Below are positions 1 through 13,916 of a stretch of DNA of 64,000 nt, one piece after another. A program made the translations under genes and the position numbers. How positions within the stretch are numbered: position 1 is the stretch's first letter; each line of letters begins with the position of its first letter. The stretch spans positions 79,723,447 through 79,787,446 of the forward strand of contig CM036158.1 of NCBI GenBank assembly GCA_020631735.1. Reading direction: 5' to 3'. The DNA comes from Saccharum officinarum. Taxonomy: Eukaryota; Streptophyta; Magnoliopsida; Poales; Poaceae. A model generated the notes under the pieces. The model did not search any database, was not told where the DNA came from, and saw nothing but the letters and a program-made list of their open reading frames with translations.

Positions 1-754
1 CTCCTGAACCAAACAGTGCGAACTAGCTATTAAGTTATCACTAGACACAGGCCAGCGTCCGGTGCATACCCATTGGACGCGTCCGACGATCGTTTTTCCG
101 GTCTGGATGCTTACCGAACCGCAAAGGACGTGCCTCAGCCGAGCATCCGATGTGTCACTGGACGCTCATCGTCCGATGTCGCTTTCACACCGTCACGTCC
201 AACGCTGCACCTCAGGAGCATCCGATGCACCCTGCCTGCTGATCCTTACAAGACAACACTACATCGGACATTGGACCAGCGTCTGATGCTTCTGTCTGTA
301 GCGTCTGATGCACCTTTCCCTGCTCCATTTACTTTCAATTCAACTTCTTTGTGAACAACTTTGACTCTCAAGTAGTTTTAGGCAATCTTTGTAGCTACCT
401 AGTGCTAAGTTTGACAAGTGTGCACCACGCCTAAACCATTAGACTTATCTAGGTCAAGCTACCCATCCATGCCCCCCTTAATAGTATGGCCAAAGGAGAA
501 AACAAAAGTCCTAACGACTAATCCGAACGTCACTTAACACCTTCGATGTTCGAAACTAGCCATCCTTAACCTTGTCGACCATTCTTTGAAAACCAAAACG
601 ATTTCCATCGATAAGGGGCATGATAACCATATCGCCCATGATTTCCATTATCATGACCCAACATTCTATCGTCTCTACAAAACACACGTTAGTCATGATA
701 ATTAATCATTGTCATCAATCATCTAAACCCATTCTAGGGGCCTAGATGCTTTCA
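1..754 (-). mobile_element. Partial 3-prime LTR of a minus-strand LTR retrotransposon
   Basis: Read on the minus strand, a purine tract (AAAAGGGGGAGAT, 755-767) is followed by TGAAAGCATC. That is the usual arrangement of polypurine tract followed by the TG start of a 3-prime LTR. The LTR runs off the left end of the window. Positions 55-330 carry scattered copies of a GTCCGATG/GGACGCGTCC motif like the one packed into the solo LTRs at 30064-31895 and 59055-61096, and all three share a 5-prime end of the TGAAAGC/TGCAAG type. They are probably the same or sister families. The small open frames at 62-354 lie inside this LTR and are not treated as genes. Confidence 0.7.
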
Positions 755-3091
755 ATCTCCCCCTTTTGGTGATTAATGACAGCACCTTGAGTATGAAGAT
801 GAAATTTTGAGGTTTTCAAACCAGAAGCAATTTTAATAAGGTCAAAAGGTTAGGATTGCTTATGTACCCCGAGCCAACATGGTGTACTCATAAGATAAGA
901 CATGAAGAGTTAGTACATAATAGAATAGCTCATAAGAAATCGGAGTAAAACGTGGAAGCAAGACATTATGAGCTACAACCAATCAAGTGACATGATATAT
1001 AATATAGACAAGATAACCAACATATCACCAAAGTATCTCACATGCACACATATCACACAATGCAAGTGCGGGAATTTAAACATGATAATGCATAATGCAT
1101 GAGAGTATCACACAAAAGAACCAAATCCCTCTCACAAAGCTCCTCCTAAATCTACATACTCTCTCTCCCCCTTTGGCATCAAGTGCCAAAAACTAAAGGT
1201 CAGTCAGTGGAGAAGCAGACGAGCCAGAGCGGTGAGAAACTATGAACTGAGCTGCATCACCATCATCTGGACTTGAGCCCGACTGAGTTGTAAAACCTGT
1301 TTGACCCTGTGGCTATGAAACTGGAGGTGAAGCGGTCTAGGCCGTATCGGCTGCCTCAGAAGTAGTGTGAAGCTGTGTAGTAGCCACTCGAGTCACTATC
1401 TCTGTAGCGGGAGCCGACAGGGTATCGGTCTAGGGTGGCTCGGTGGAAGCAACAGATGACGGAATCATCTCTGTGGTCCCGGTCCCTATCACTGGTGCAA
1501 CTACAGTCTCTGGGGCTGACACCTTTGAAGTCATAGTGAGAGCTATGGTCTGAGACGGTGTCGGCTGCCCTGTCAGCTCACTAGAGGTAGCGTGAAACAC
1601 ACTTGAGCCTAGAGTGAAGAGCGAAGACTAAAGCTGGGTCGTTGGTGTGAACCCTGTCTGAATTGGCGTGTAACCTAGGGACACAAACGACTATGGGAAC
1701 TGCTGAGTAGGTGAAGTAAATGATCCGGTCCCAGAGGCTGACTAACAAACTGGGGCTGACTCTGAAACCCGTCGGGCTATAACGCTGGAGTCACCTGAAG
1801 AGAACCCTAGGGTAAGGAAATTCCTGCCACCTGCACCAGCTGCTGAATAAGCCCTATGTACTGCTGCTGAGTCTGCTGCTGCTGTCTCTGAAGCTCGGCC
1901 TGCTGACGCTGGATCTCAAGTTGCTACTGCTAGAAGGCATCCTGGCGAGAGTGAATCTCTGCGAAAGCTACAACTGACTCCTGAGCCTGCCTTTGCTGAG
2001 CTACCTCCTGACGCTCCTGGGCCACGGTCAACCGCTCGAGTAAAGTGAGAACTGTAGGGTTGGTGGGAGGGGCTGAGCCTGAGCCACTAGCCTCAGGATC
2101 ATGAGGCCTAGGTGAGAACCTAGGAGGTGGTCTGTATTCTATGTCAGAACTGTTAGAAGTGTCTGTAACTTCAACCTCTGCTCCCGAAGTCTCAAGTTGT
2201 GCAAGCTCTATCTCAGCTAGATCCCTGACAGTGGTGTCCTGCTCGGTAGCTATCTCTGGTAGCTCTAGACTGTGACTCTGTCTGGCAAGGGTCCCTGTAG
2301 TCACTGAGCAAACTAGCTGTGTAGGGTCCATACCGAGGAAACTCTATAGTGGTACCTCTCCACTCATCTTTGGTTGGCTGCTCTATGGGATTGACCCCCA
2401 TGTAGATTAGGAAGGTCAGCTAGTGACAATAGGGCATGTGTCTCTTGCCCCTGAAGCCCTCAAGAATAACATCCTCAATCTCGCAAATCATGAAATCCCA
2501 GAGGTCAAACGGAGTCAGTGTAACTAGGTGAAGGAGAAGCCACTGCTATAGCCGAGTCAAGCCCTCTCTAAAACCCTCTCAGGGTAAGATAGTCCTCCTC
2601 ATCACTGCATCTAAAACTCGAGCTGTAGGAGTAAGATCCCATGGAAGCCTACTCGAGCCCTCACCAAAGTCACCCCTGAAGCAAGGTCGGACGTCATCCG
2701 CAGAGGGTAACTCTCCACCGTGGGGTCGGCGAGGCAGGTCTATCTATGGGTAACACAACTGCTGAAGACAAACTGTCTGTCTAGGGATCCTCAAGAATGA
2801 CTGAGCCTCCTCGCTATAAATCCTACGCGGAACCCCAAGGAAACTGAACTCAATGTAATCGTGATCTGGGTCAATCCACACTGTAGCATAGAACTCTCGA
2901 ATCCAGGACTACACATACTTCCCACTTCTGCCAATCAGGTCTGCTAACCCTAGTAGATACGTCAAGTGAGGACAGATCTGCTCACCTGCAACTCTGACAA
3001 TCTCCTCAACTGACACAACTCTGTGAGGTCCAAAGGATGTACCAGTTTCCACGTAAGCCCTGAAGAAATCCTCATGAAGTGCTGTGTGGAA
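755..3091 (-). mobile_element. Decayed internal region of the same LTR retrotransposon
   Basis: This region is read on the minus strand and ends at the scaffold gap. Between about 3090 and 2560 it gives a broken frame with the stretch WIREFYATVWIDPDH, interrupted by stops, which resembles the putative plant transposon domain often called Transposase_32. That name is from memory of the family. A separate 133-residue open piece (2331-1930) is rich in Pro, Ser, Glu and Gln, with a glutamine/glutamate-rich end that could form a coiled coil. There is no reverse transcriptase or integrase in the part seen. Lying between pol (not in view) and the polypurine tract, it would be an extra 3-prime ORF. 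The coding parts are pseudogenic. Confidence 0.5.
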
Positions 3092-3191
3092 NNNNNNNNN
3101 NNNNNNNNNNNNNNNNNNNNNNNNNNNNNNNNNNNNNNNNNNNNNNNNNNNNNNNNNNNNNNNNNNNNNNNNNNNNNNNNNNNNNNNNNNN
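3092..3191. other. Scaffold gap, 100 N
   Basis: Exactly 100 N, the conventional filler for a gap of unknown length. The left side is retrotransposon and the right side is the 4CL-like pseudogene, so the 5-prime exons of that gene may lie in the missing sequence. Confidence 0.99.
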
Positions 3192-3396
3192 AGTAATGGT
3201 TCTTTTTCAACTTTGTTGCAGTCCTAGGAGATTCTCTTGACTGTACAGCTTGTGATGCTGCTGAGTCACAGCAGCAATTTTGCTCTTTCTGCAGAACTTC
3301 ATTAAATGCTTTGTAAAGACTGCTTGTTTTATTAGAAAATAGAGAAACCTCATACTGAAAAAATACTCACTGTCATGCGATGTAATGTGTTCACAG

Positions 3397-5653
3397 GGTT
3401 ATGGCATGACTGAATCTGCTGCTGTAGGAACTCGTGGCTTCAATACTTCAAAGCAGAAGAAGTATGCTTCAGTAGGACTCCTGGCTCCAAACATGCATGC
3501 AAGAATTGTTCATGTGGAAACTGGTTGCTGCCTGCCTCCAGGCTCTTGTGGGGAGCTCTGGCTCCATGGTCCAGCTATAATGAAAGGTACAGTCTCATGA
3601 GTTTAACTGTGTTACTCCGTCACTTAATTACAAAAGTACTACTCCCTCCATTCCAAATTTTAAGTTGTTCTGGCTTTTTTAGAGATATAGCTTTTACTAT
3701 GTATCTAGACATAATGTATATCTAGGTAAGTAGCAAAAACTATGTACTTAGAAAAGACAGAACGACTTACAATTTGGAACGGAGCGAGTACCATTTTGCA
3801 TGCACTCTATTAAACTGATGTTTAATTGTCAATTAGCATTCAGATGCTTAGTAGTTCTTTCAAAGATAATGGTAAGAATATTGCTAATCTGCTATACAAC
3901 TTAAACAGGTCTGATTGTGCTTATTTCTGCTGTGAGCTGGTGAAATCCTAATAAGACTTCACATATGTGTTTGGATTCTGAAGCACGTTTCTTCACAGGT
4001 TACTTGAATCATGAGGATTCATGTGCAATAAATGATGGCTGGCTGCGAACTGGTGACATTGCTTACTTCGATTTCGATGGTACTTGTACATAGTGGCCCG
4101 CTTGAAAGAGGTGATCAAGTACAAAGGATTTCAGGTATGCAGGGTTCTTTTAGCAGGCCAGCTAAAGTGCACTATTTTCTCCATTGTTATTATTGTATAT
4201 TGTGTGTGTGGAAAAAGCTTCGTTCTAGTAACAAACTGTTTTTTCCATTTTTTTTTCTGACCGTCAGATAGCTCCAGCTGACTTGGAAGCAATTTTGATC
4301 GAACACCCTGGAATTGTTGATGTGGCTGTGACATCGTGAGTTTTAACATAGCTAGTTCCTGATGTGTACTTCATATTTTGCACTGCGCTTTAGCCTAATC
4401 CTTAGAATCCTATGGTTCGACTGATAGTACTGAGGATGAAGAAGCTGGAGAGATACCAGTAGCCTTCGTGGTGAGGAAATCTGGAAGCGGCTTTCATGCA
4501 CGCAAGTGATGGACTATGTGGCCAAGCAGGTTAGGAAAATACTAAACACCCTGTTCGCTCTGCTTCAACTTGCCATGTTGTCACAGTATACATAACACGT
4601 CCTTTCCTAGCTATCAAATTTCGGGCAAGCAGTGTAATAAATCTAAGTACATACAGATACGTGTTGCTTTCACCCAAAAAGGACTAGTAACTAAAATGAG
4701 GCAAGTATATTAGCAAGTTTGAAGATTGAGGTTGGGTGGTTTGTGGTTGCTGTGCATGCTCCCCACCTGTGCACCAGTGCTGTCTCTGCTCTTTCTAGAT
4801 ACTGCCATGGGCATGCATCATGCATGCGCTGCGCTCTCCATCACTCTCAGGGTACCAGCACCATCTGTAGGGATGGCAATGTATAACTAACTGGTACCGC
4901 GGGTGAGGTCAGATGATTTGGCATTGCCACCTCATATCGTCGTTTCCCTGAAAGAATCGATCCTGGGGTAGCTTTCTTATATTCCAAAGAATTGTGCAAT
5001 TTACACGTCACCTAGTGCTAACACATCAGGCTGGCATGCACTCCTCCCACTGTTGACTCTCGATCGTTTCCTTCAAGAATAACAATGATACTCTGGCTGC
5101 GCAAAATTCAGTGGTGGACGAGAAAAAGAAAACCTTGAAACCTTTTCAGAGAGAGAGAGAGAGAGAGAGTTGCAGTCTTGCAGAGGAAAGCTAAGCTAGC
5201 GTCAAATAATCTGTTTGTTCCTGACTTTGTCAAGTAAGGTCACCGTGAATGAATTTGATATACTGTAATGTAGTAAACCTGTAGGCTGTAGTTGATTGTG
5301 TCACATTCTCAGTCAGATACATCCTGATACCTGGACTGATGGGATTGGAATCACTGGCACGAAGTAGGAGTAGAGTTTGTGGAATTTTGTCATTTTTTTT
5401 CTACTCAAGTTCGTGATGGTGCAGGTGTCCCCGTATAAGAAGGTGCGGAAGGTGGGTGTTCGTGGAGTCGATCCCCAAGTCGCCGGCTGGAAAGGTTCTC
5501 AGGAGGCTTCTCAAGGACTCTCTGCCGCTAGCGCCGTTGCTGGTCCAACAAGTTATTCCGAGTCCAATTCCATGCGCCATTCGAGACTGTAGCTGCAGGC
5601 CAGCCAAGCAGGATTCGGTCAGGCTGCATCAGCGATTTCCAGCTTTATTTTAA
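3397..5653 (+). pseudogene. 4-coumarate:CoA ligase-like acyl-activating enzyme, 3-prime part, frameshifted
   Basis: Only the C-terminal half is present, in five exon-like blocks: 3397-3586, 3999-4134, 4268-4335, about 4425-4529 and 5425-5653. Motifs in order are GYGMTES (acyl-adenylate core), [40 protein letters not shown] and PKSPAGKVLRR with the C-terminal catalytic lysine. These are the landmarks of 4CL-like adenylating enzymes, which make CoA thioesters from carboxylic acids; plant 4CL-like members are often peroxisomal. Three frame breaks are visible: one base missing near 4079, one missing near 4488 and one extra near 5451. The N-terminal AMP-binding exons are absent, perhaps in the gap at 3092-3191. 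Three breaks in under 600 coding bases suggest a pseudogene, though uncorrected long-read errors could look the same. Confidence 0.8.
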
Positions 5654-5698
5654 GCTGCGTGGCCTGAATAGGTCTTCTAGATCACGGTTAGAGGCTTA

Positions 5699-7152
5699 GA
5701 GCATCTCCAACAGTTTGTCAAAAGTCACTTGGCAAATGTTGTGTTTTGACAAGTTGCTAAAAGAATATGCCAAGTTAAAAATAAGCTCTTTCCAACAGTT
5801 CCTATTTTCTAACTTGCCAAAAAAAAAAGGCCCACGTCATCGGTTGTTGACAGGTACCGACTTCTTCCCCTCACGCCGCGGTCTTCGTTCAGAAGTGCCG
5901 TTTGTGCTTGATTTATTCAGTACCATACGGTATCCATGTTCCATCAGGCCATGATAAAGAAGTATCCATGTTTCATCAGACCACGGCATTTGGAGCAACG
6001 AATGACCAGGAGATCTCCACGTCGCATCCAACAGTGGGCACAACAAATAATTCCCATACTTGACAATGAACTTCGATAATGTTTAAACAAATGATCAGTT
6101 CCTCCCATGACGACTTTGAATTGCTGACTGCGTTCTAGATAGCTACTTTCTGCGACCCAAGCTTCCTGCCGTGGACTTTGACCAGGAAGAAACAGGCCAC
6201 AAAATGAATACCAAGTGCTTCTGAACTCCAAATCTCTAATGGCCACAATAACAATGAAAGCGATCAAATCCACAACATTTCACTGATTATATCCAAATAA
6301 TATATGAACAATTTACCAAAAAGAATTCCAGTCTAAAGGAAAAAAACAATTTCAGATATCATCTATATATGCAGTACAGGTGAAACAAGTTTATATCATC
6401 AATATATGCAGTGCAATTCAGAAGAGTATGCATCTCCATGTTCCCAACGATCAGGCAATTTCCCAACCATAGCTAGACAACGAATACCCGCAGCAGAACC
6501 CTACCACAATGACTACCTACAAAACATACACGCAGGTATATATGGCATCTAGAAACAGTACCATCGATCAACCCTAGTACGCTCGAGTGGATGACATTTA
6601 ACAATCCATACACAACCCTATACGAAGCAGCAACAGACAACCCTGAACGACGGCAGCACCTGAACACGAGGTGGAAGCCGGGCTAGGAGATCGAGAAGGC
6701 ATGGAGATCGATGGGGAAAAGATGAAGTACGATACCTGTTCGCTGCGGCGGCCAGGACCTGATGCGGTCGCCACGGACCGATAGCGGCGACGGGAGGGTT
6801 CTTGGCGCGGCGGCGGCCCGGTCCTTGGCGCAGTCGCCACCAACCAATCGCGAGAGGAAGTCGATGCGGTCGCACAGAATCAGATCGATCCAAATATAGG
6901 AGGACATCGGGCTTGGCGTGAGTGGGAAGAAGCTGCGGAAGTGTCCACGCGCGCGCGGGAAGGGAATCGGAGACGCGCGGGCTCACGATGGCAAGGCAGA
7001 TACGCGCGCGTAAAGATGCGCGCGCGGCGACGAGAGATAGCAAGTCGATGAAAATGGCAAGTTCATATGGCAAACTGTTGGAGAGTAGATTTTCATGTTT
7101 TGCCAAATTTTTATGGATAGCAAGCTCAATTGGCAAACTGTTGGAGATGCTC
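5699..7152. mobile_element. Non-autonomous TIR element, about 1.45 kb
   Basis: The left end reads GAGCATCTCCAACAGTTTG and the right end is its inverted match (CAAACTGTTGGAGATGCTC), a terminus typical of abundant grass DNA elements. Next to the right end the GGCAAACTGTTGGAGA segment occurs twice (about 7068 and 7130), so the terminus is partly duplicated. The middle (6680-7010) is GC-rich with no convincing protein. I found no matching target-site duplication, so the superfamily is not assigned. Confidence 0.65.
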
Positions 7153-7166
7153 CCATATAGATGAAC

Positions 7167-7340
7167 CATAGTCACATAAAACGGGTTCACCACCTTCGAC
7201 CCTCGACCCGGGTTCATCGACCCCGACCCGGGTTCACGGGTTTATTTTCGATCCGAAGTGTAAAAATCTCTCACGAGTAGCGTACCACGTACCGCGACCC
7301 CGTACCTCGACCCCATCGACCCAGAAACTTTGTGACTATG
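7167..7340. mobile_element. 174-bp MITE, CATAGTCAC family, copy 1
   Basis: The ends are CATAGTCACA and its inverse TGTGACTATG. It is flanked by a perfect 8-bp duplication AGATGAAC (7159-7166 and 7341-7348), which fits hAT-type insertion. It has no coding capacity. Copy 2 lies at 7900. Confidence 0.85.
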
Positions 7341-7348
7341 AGATGAAC

Positions 7349-7891
7349 AATGACCTTTTATTTGGATTAGTTTGCTTGTTAAGCTAAATTCAAAGTGAGG
7401 AAGATGTTTTATCTTCTTATCTCTTTGTTCCTTCCGTTCAAGAATACCAAGCAGAGGTCAAATTTTCCTGCAATCTGAAAAGAATGTAGCCAAATTACAT
7501 TTCATATTTCGTTCAAAAAAATTACAGTTCATATTTCAAAAAACGGTTTCACGCTATGTTGGTCCTATATATGGCTTTATCTTTGACATTTCAGGAGAAC
7601 TACAGTTGTTAAATCCTAACTGAGTAACTGTATACATTGCCTTCAAAATAAAATATTCCTTGCGCATACGTCGTCTACAAGGAATGGAATGTTTCTTGGG
7701 TTAATTCGTTGGTGCAAGACACGCATGATATTCTCGAGGTAGTAGCGTGGAAGCTACTGTAGCTTCTAGAGAGAAGACACGTGATGCAAGCAATGAAATG
7801 CAAAAGGCAGTGAAAACCTGAAGGAATATGCGGTCGATGATCGGGAATGTGCTGTGCTGCCGCTGGAACTGGAACTGGAAGGAAGCCGGCA
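7349..7891. other. Spacer with no recognisable gene
   Basis: AT-rich spacer between the two CATAGTCAC MITEs. I see no convincing open frame or repeat structure. Confidence 0.5.
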
Positions 7892-7899
7892 GGACAGAG

Positions 7900-8052
7900 C
7901 ATAGTCACATAAAACGGGTTTATCACCTTCGTTCGGGTTCATCGATCCTGACCTGGATTCACGGATTTATTTTTGACCCGAAGTATAAAAGTCTCTCGCG
8001 AGTAGCGTACCACGTACGACGACCCTATCGACCCAGAAACTTTGTCACTATG
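7900..8052. mobile_element. 153-bp MITE, CATAGTCAC family, copy 2
   Basis: Same orientation and clearly the same family as copy 1, but with its own 8-bp duplication GGACAGAG (7892-7899 and 8053-8060). This shows an independent insertion and not a duplicated block. It is about 20 bases shorter, with internal deletions. Confidence 0.85.
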
Positions 8053-8173
8053 GGACAGAGGCAGCAGGTGTCGGTTGGTCGCTGGCTTCGCTACCTGATG
8101 ACGACCCCTGTCTTTGTATGAGTCGTAATTTTATTTGGCGGGCAGGATGCTGAGCACGCACTAGCCCATTAGG

Positions 8174-8413
8174 CAGTGTGTAGTTTCTTTAAAATTTCAA
8201 AAATTTTACAAGATTTCCTGTCACATCAAATCTTTGGACGCATGCATAGAACATTAAATGTAGGTAAAAAATAACTAATTGTACAGTTTGTCTGTAAATG
8301 TCGAGACGAATCTTTTGAGCCTAGTTAGTCCATGATTGGTTAAATTTTACCAAATAATAACGAAAAGTGCTACAGAAACTTTACACACACTTTACAACCA
8401 TCTAAACACACCC
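8174..8413. mobile_element. Grass MITE of the GTTTAG...CTAAAC type, copy A
   Basis: A roughly 240-bp AT-rich element that runs from GTGTAGTTTC to CATCTAAACACACCC. It shares internal landmarks (CACATC AAATCTTTGG, GACGAATCTTTTGAGCCTAG, CCATGATTGG) with the copies at 46587, 57244, 57512 and 57771. There is no coding capacity. Confidence 0.75.
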
Positions 8414-9560
8414 TCGGTAAGACAAATCAACCAGCCGACCTGCCCGTGGAGAAGGAATGAGCAGCATGAGGAGAAGGCAGCTCACCAACACCGACCAACG
8501 CGTTTTAATTTCCTGTCACCCTTATTTCCTTCTTTATTTATTCACATATATGGCATTCAGATTTGAAAAGGTGATACTGCATAAATTTCGTTTTTCCGGT
8601 TTATTTAGAGCCTATTTGGATCTCTTTGTCTAAATTTTAGAGCTAATTTTTTTCCAAAAGATTAGTATAAAGTTTGCTCTAAACTTTAGCCCACCTCACG
8701 CTACAACTTTAACTTCGTATAACCGAGGTAAAATGTTCTAAAAACTTTAAAGGTCTGAAGTTTAGAGGAGGAGCTCTTAAGCACCGGTGGTTAGTTCAAG
8801 CAGTCAATAATTGAGGGTTTTTTTAGCAGAATCTATAATTGAGGTGGGATCATGTTACGCACAGTAGTGCTCTTCTTCCGCGGTGCACGTGCTGACGTGC
8901 CGTTGGTGGAGCCCAGGAGACACGTTAGGTCATGCGACGCTGCCACGCGACAGTAGCAGGCAGCCCAGCCTGGGCGCTACGTGCTCTCGGGCGTGTGTAC
9001 TACGTGTCGGCATCCGCCTCGTGCTTCAGCGGGATCGGGATGCCAGCCTGGCCTGCGTCTTGGCGATTGACACACACCTTGCGCCGCCTTGTGCTCCGGG
9101 CGTGCGCTCACACCGTTTTGGTTGGGGTCGGGCGGAAGCGGTACTGATCGGTACGGTTGGCCCGCCGGGCCGGACTAGCTAGTACAGTAGTAGTACGTGT
9201 GGACTCAGCGGTCAGGTCAGCCTCAACCAGAGACGGCGGGCACCGAAACCAGACACGCGTGCCACTGGGCTGCTGGGATGGCTACATACGACTACAGGAT
9301 ACGACACGACGAGAGGCTCCCGCAGTTCCACCTCTCTTGACTCTGACTCTGATTTAAGGATGAAAATAGAACGAAAATATCCTGAACCGACTGCTTTTGT
9401 TTTCTATATTATGGTTCTGTTTTTAAATATAAAAAATTATCAGTTTTAATTTATTTCACAACCATTTTCAATTATTTTTTATATTCTTTAATTACTAAAA
9501 TGTAGAAATGTACCGAATAAATCGCTTTCGTTTTCTATTTCGTAAGTTCGACCGTTTTCA
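8414..9560. other. Gene-free upstream region of CCT with possible MITE fragments
   Basis: 8600-8770 resembles another MITE of the kind that ends in GGATC...TTTAG. 8880-9350 is GC-rich without a credible gene. 9360-9560 is strongly AT-rich. The CCT promoter should lie in the last few hundred bases, but I could not fix a TATA box or a transcription start. Confidence 0.4.
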
Positions 9561-9785
9561 TACTTAGTCTGACTGTCTCTACCCCACGGCCGGCCCCACC
9601 TGGATGTGGACGGATCGAGTCCGCAGCGATCCGCGCCTTTTTATTGGCGCGCCTGCCCGCGGCCTCGCCCTCCCTTCCCTGCCGCGCTGGGAAGGGGAGC
9701 CGAACCGAGCACGAGCAGTTGGACTCGGACCACCCCCTTGGCCTCCGGAACTCGTCACCGTCCGTCGCCAAGCAGCGAGAGAGAG

Positions 9786-12532
<2,747 letters not shown>

Positions 12533-13916
12533 AACAGGTGATGCTGTCAGTGAAACGCACGGATGCTTATCAGATCATCCTCCCGAGGTGGTTTTGGTGT
12601 GATCAAATGGCATGCGATACTTGTAAGAGTGCAACGCAGTTGCTGAGGCGTTTTAGTTTTGTGGTGCATGTGAAGTCTTCCCGTATACAAATGTCTATAG
12701 GAGAGGCGTTTGGTGTTTTGGGCATCGTCGTGGGCGTGTTTCTTTGTATCTAACGGGTTAGATTAACCTTTTCTTATCGAGATTGATGTTCTTTCGTGGC
12801 TATATATCATATTCCATCCATAATAATATGGTAAGGCACAATAGTTTGATGAGATTCTAGACTTGGTACCTTAATAATCTGTATGTATACGAATGTATGA
12901 TATCATATAAATCATGAACATCATTTGAATGTGTAACGATATTGTATGTCAAGCATGACTGCATTCCAAGTGTGAAGCCAAGCACCTACACGATCATTTG
13001 AGAAACACCAATATACCATCCAAATTTGGTGGCTAAAAGATGAATTAGTAAACTATCATCATCATCATAAAATAAAATTTCGTCTCGAACCATACACCAA
13101 TATCCTGAGCATCTAGGATTTCTATCTTGAACTTTTTCTTTTTCTTGGGCACGGCTGGAAAAGAGGTACAGCTACCAGACTTTAAAATATCAGCAAATAT
13201 GAGTTGGAGCTCTATAAACTCACAAAGCTCAGAAAGTGAAGCGGGCTAACAACATCTTAAGGAGTTTCCTGCTAAGACCTTTCGTCCCTTGAAAACTCAC
13301 AAATTTCAGAAAGTGAAGTGGGCTAACAACATCTTCAGCGGTTTCCTATTAAGACCCTTCGTCCCTATTTGAATAACTTGTTTGTAACTAACGACTTATA
13401 GCTTTATGCGAGTGGCCCGGCCCGCAGGGCAGAGCGCTACTGGGCCTGGCTTCATTTAGAAGGCTTGTGGCCCAGGGTCCGCAACCGCAACAGGCAAGGG
13501 GAACGGCCGGACGGGTGGTGGGGCAGCCTAGTCGGAGGTGGCGGAACCACCGGAAGCCGGTGATGACGGCCGGCGTCGCGGCGGTTAGCTATCCCAGTAG
13601 CCGCTTGCTTGGTACTCAGCTCCTGCCGTCGCTTTCGTTCGAAGAAGAGGACGAGATCAGGTGAGTTTGGGTCTCGCAAGTCGCAACCCAACGATCTCAA
13701 TCCCAACCCCATCCTCGCTCGCTCCCTGCCATGCCGATAATTTCTAGCCACAATTCCATCGCTCGCTCGTTCAGTAGCTCCCATCCCGACGAATCGAATC
13801 TCCGTCGCCACCTTGCCTAGCCTCTGCGTCTGCTCCGGACGAGGGAGGAGCCGGACATCAGTCAGCAAGAGGGAAGCCCAAACTCTGGCGCCTCTTCCTC
13901 TGCCCTCCGCGAACCC
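12533..13916. other. CCT 3-prime flank and PLGG1 5-prime flank
   Basis: No gene is seen. The CCT 3-prime UTR should occupy the first few hundred bases. 13221-13370 holds two tandem copies of about 75 bp, each with CAGAAAGTGAAG, GGGCTAACAACATCTT and CTTTCGTCCC landmarks. 13075-13260 and 13410-13603 resemble 27690-27860 and 29040-29212 downstream of PLGG1, in the same order and orientation. 13600-13916 is GC-rich and is probably the 5-prime UTR and promoter of PLGG1. Confidence 0.55.

Noticed and set aside
5699..7152. Target-site duplication for the 1.45-kb TIR element
   Set aside because: The flanks (GGCTTA and CCATAT) do not match at 3, 8 or 9 bases.
6618..7217. 199-codon minus-strand frame
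   Set aside because: It spans the right part of a TIR element and its duplicated terminus, with no recognisable domain.
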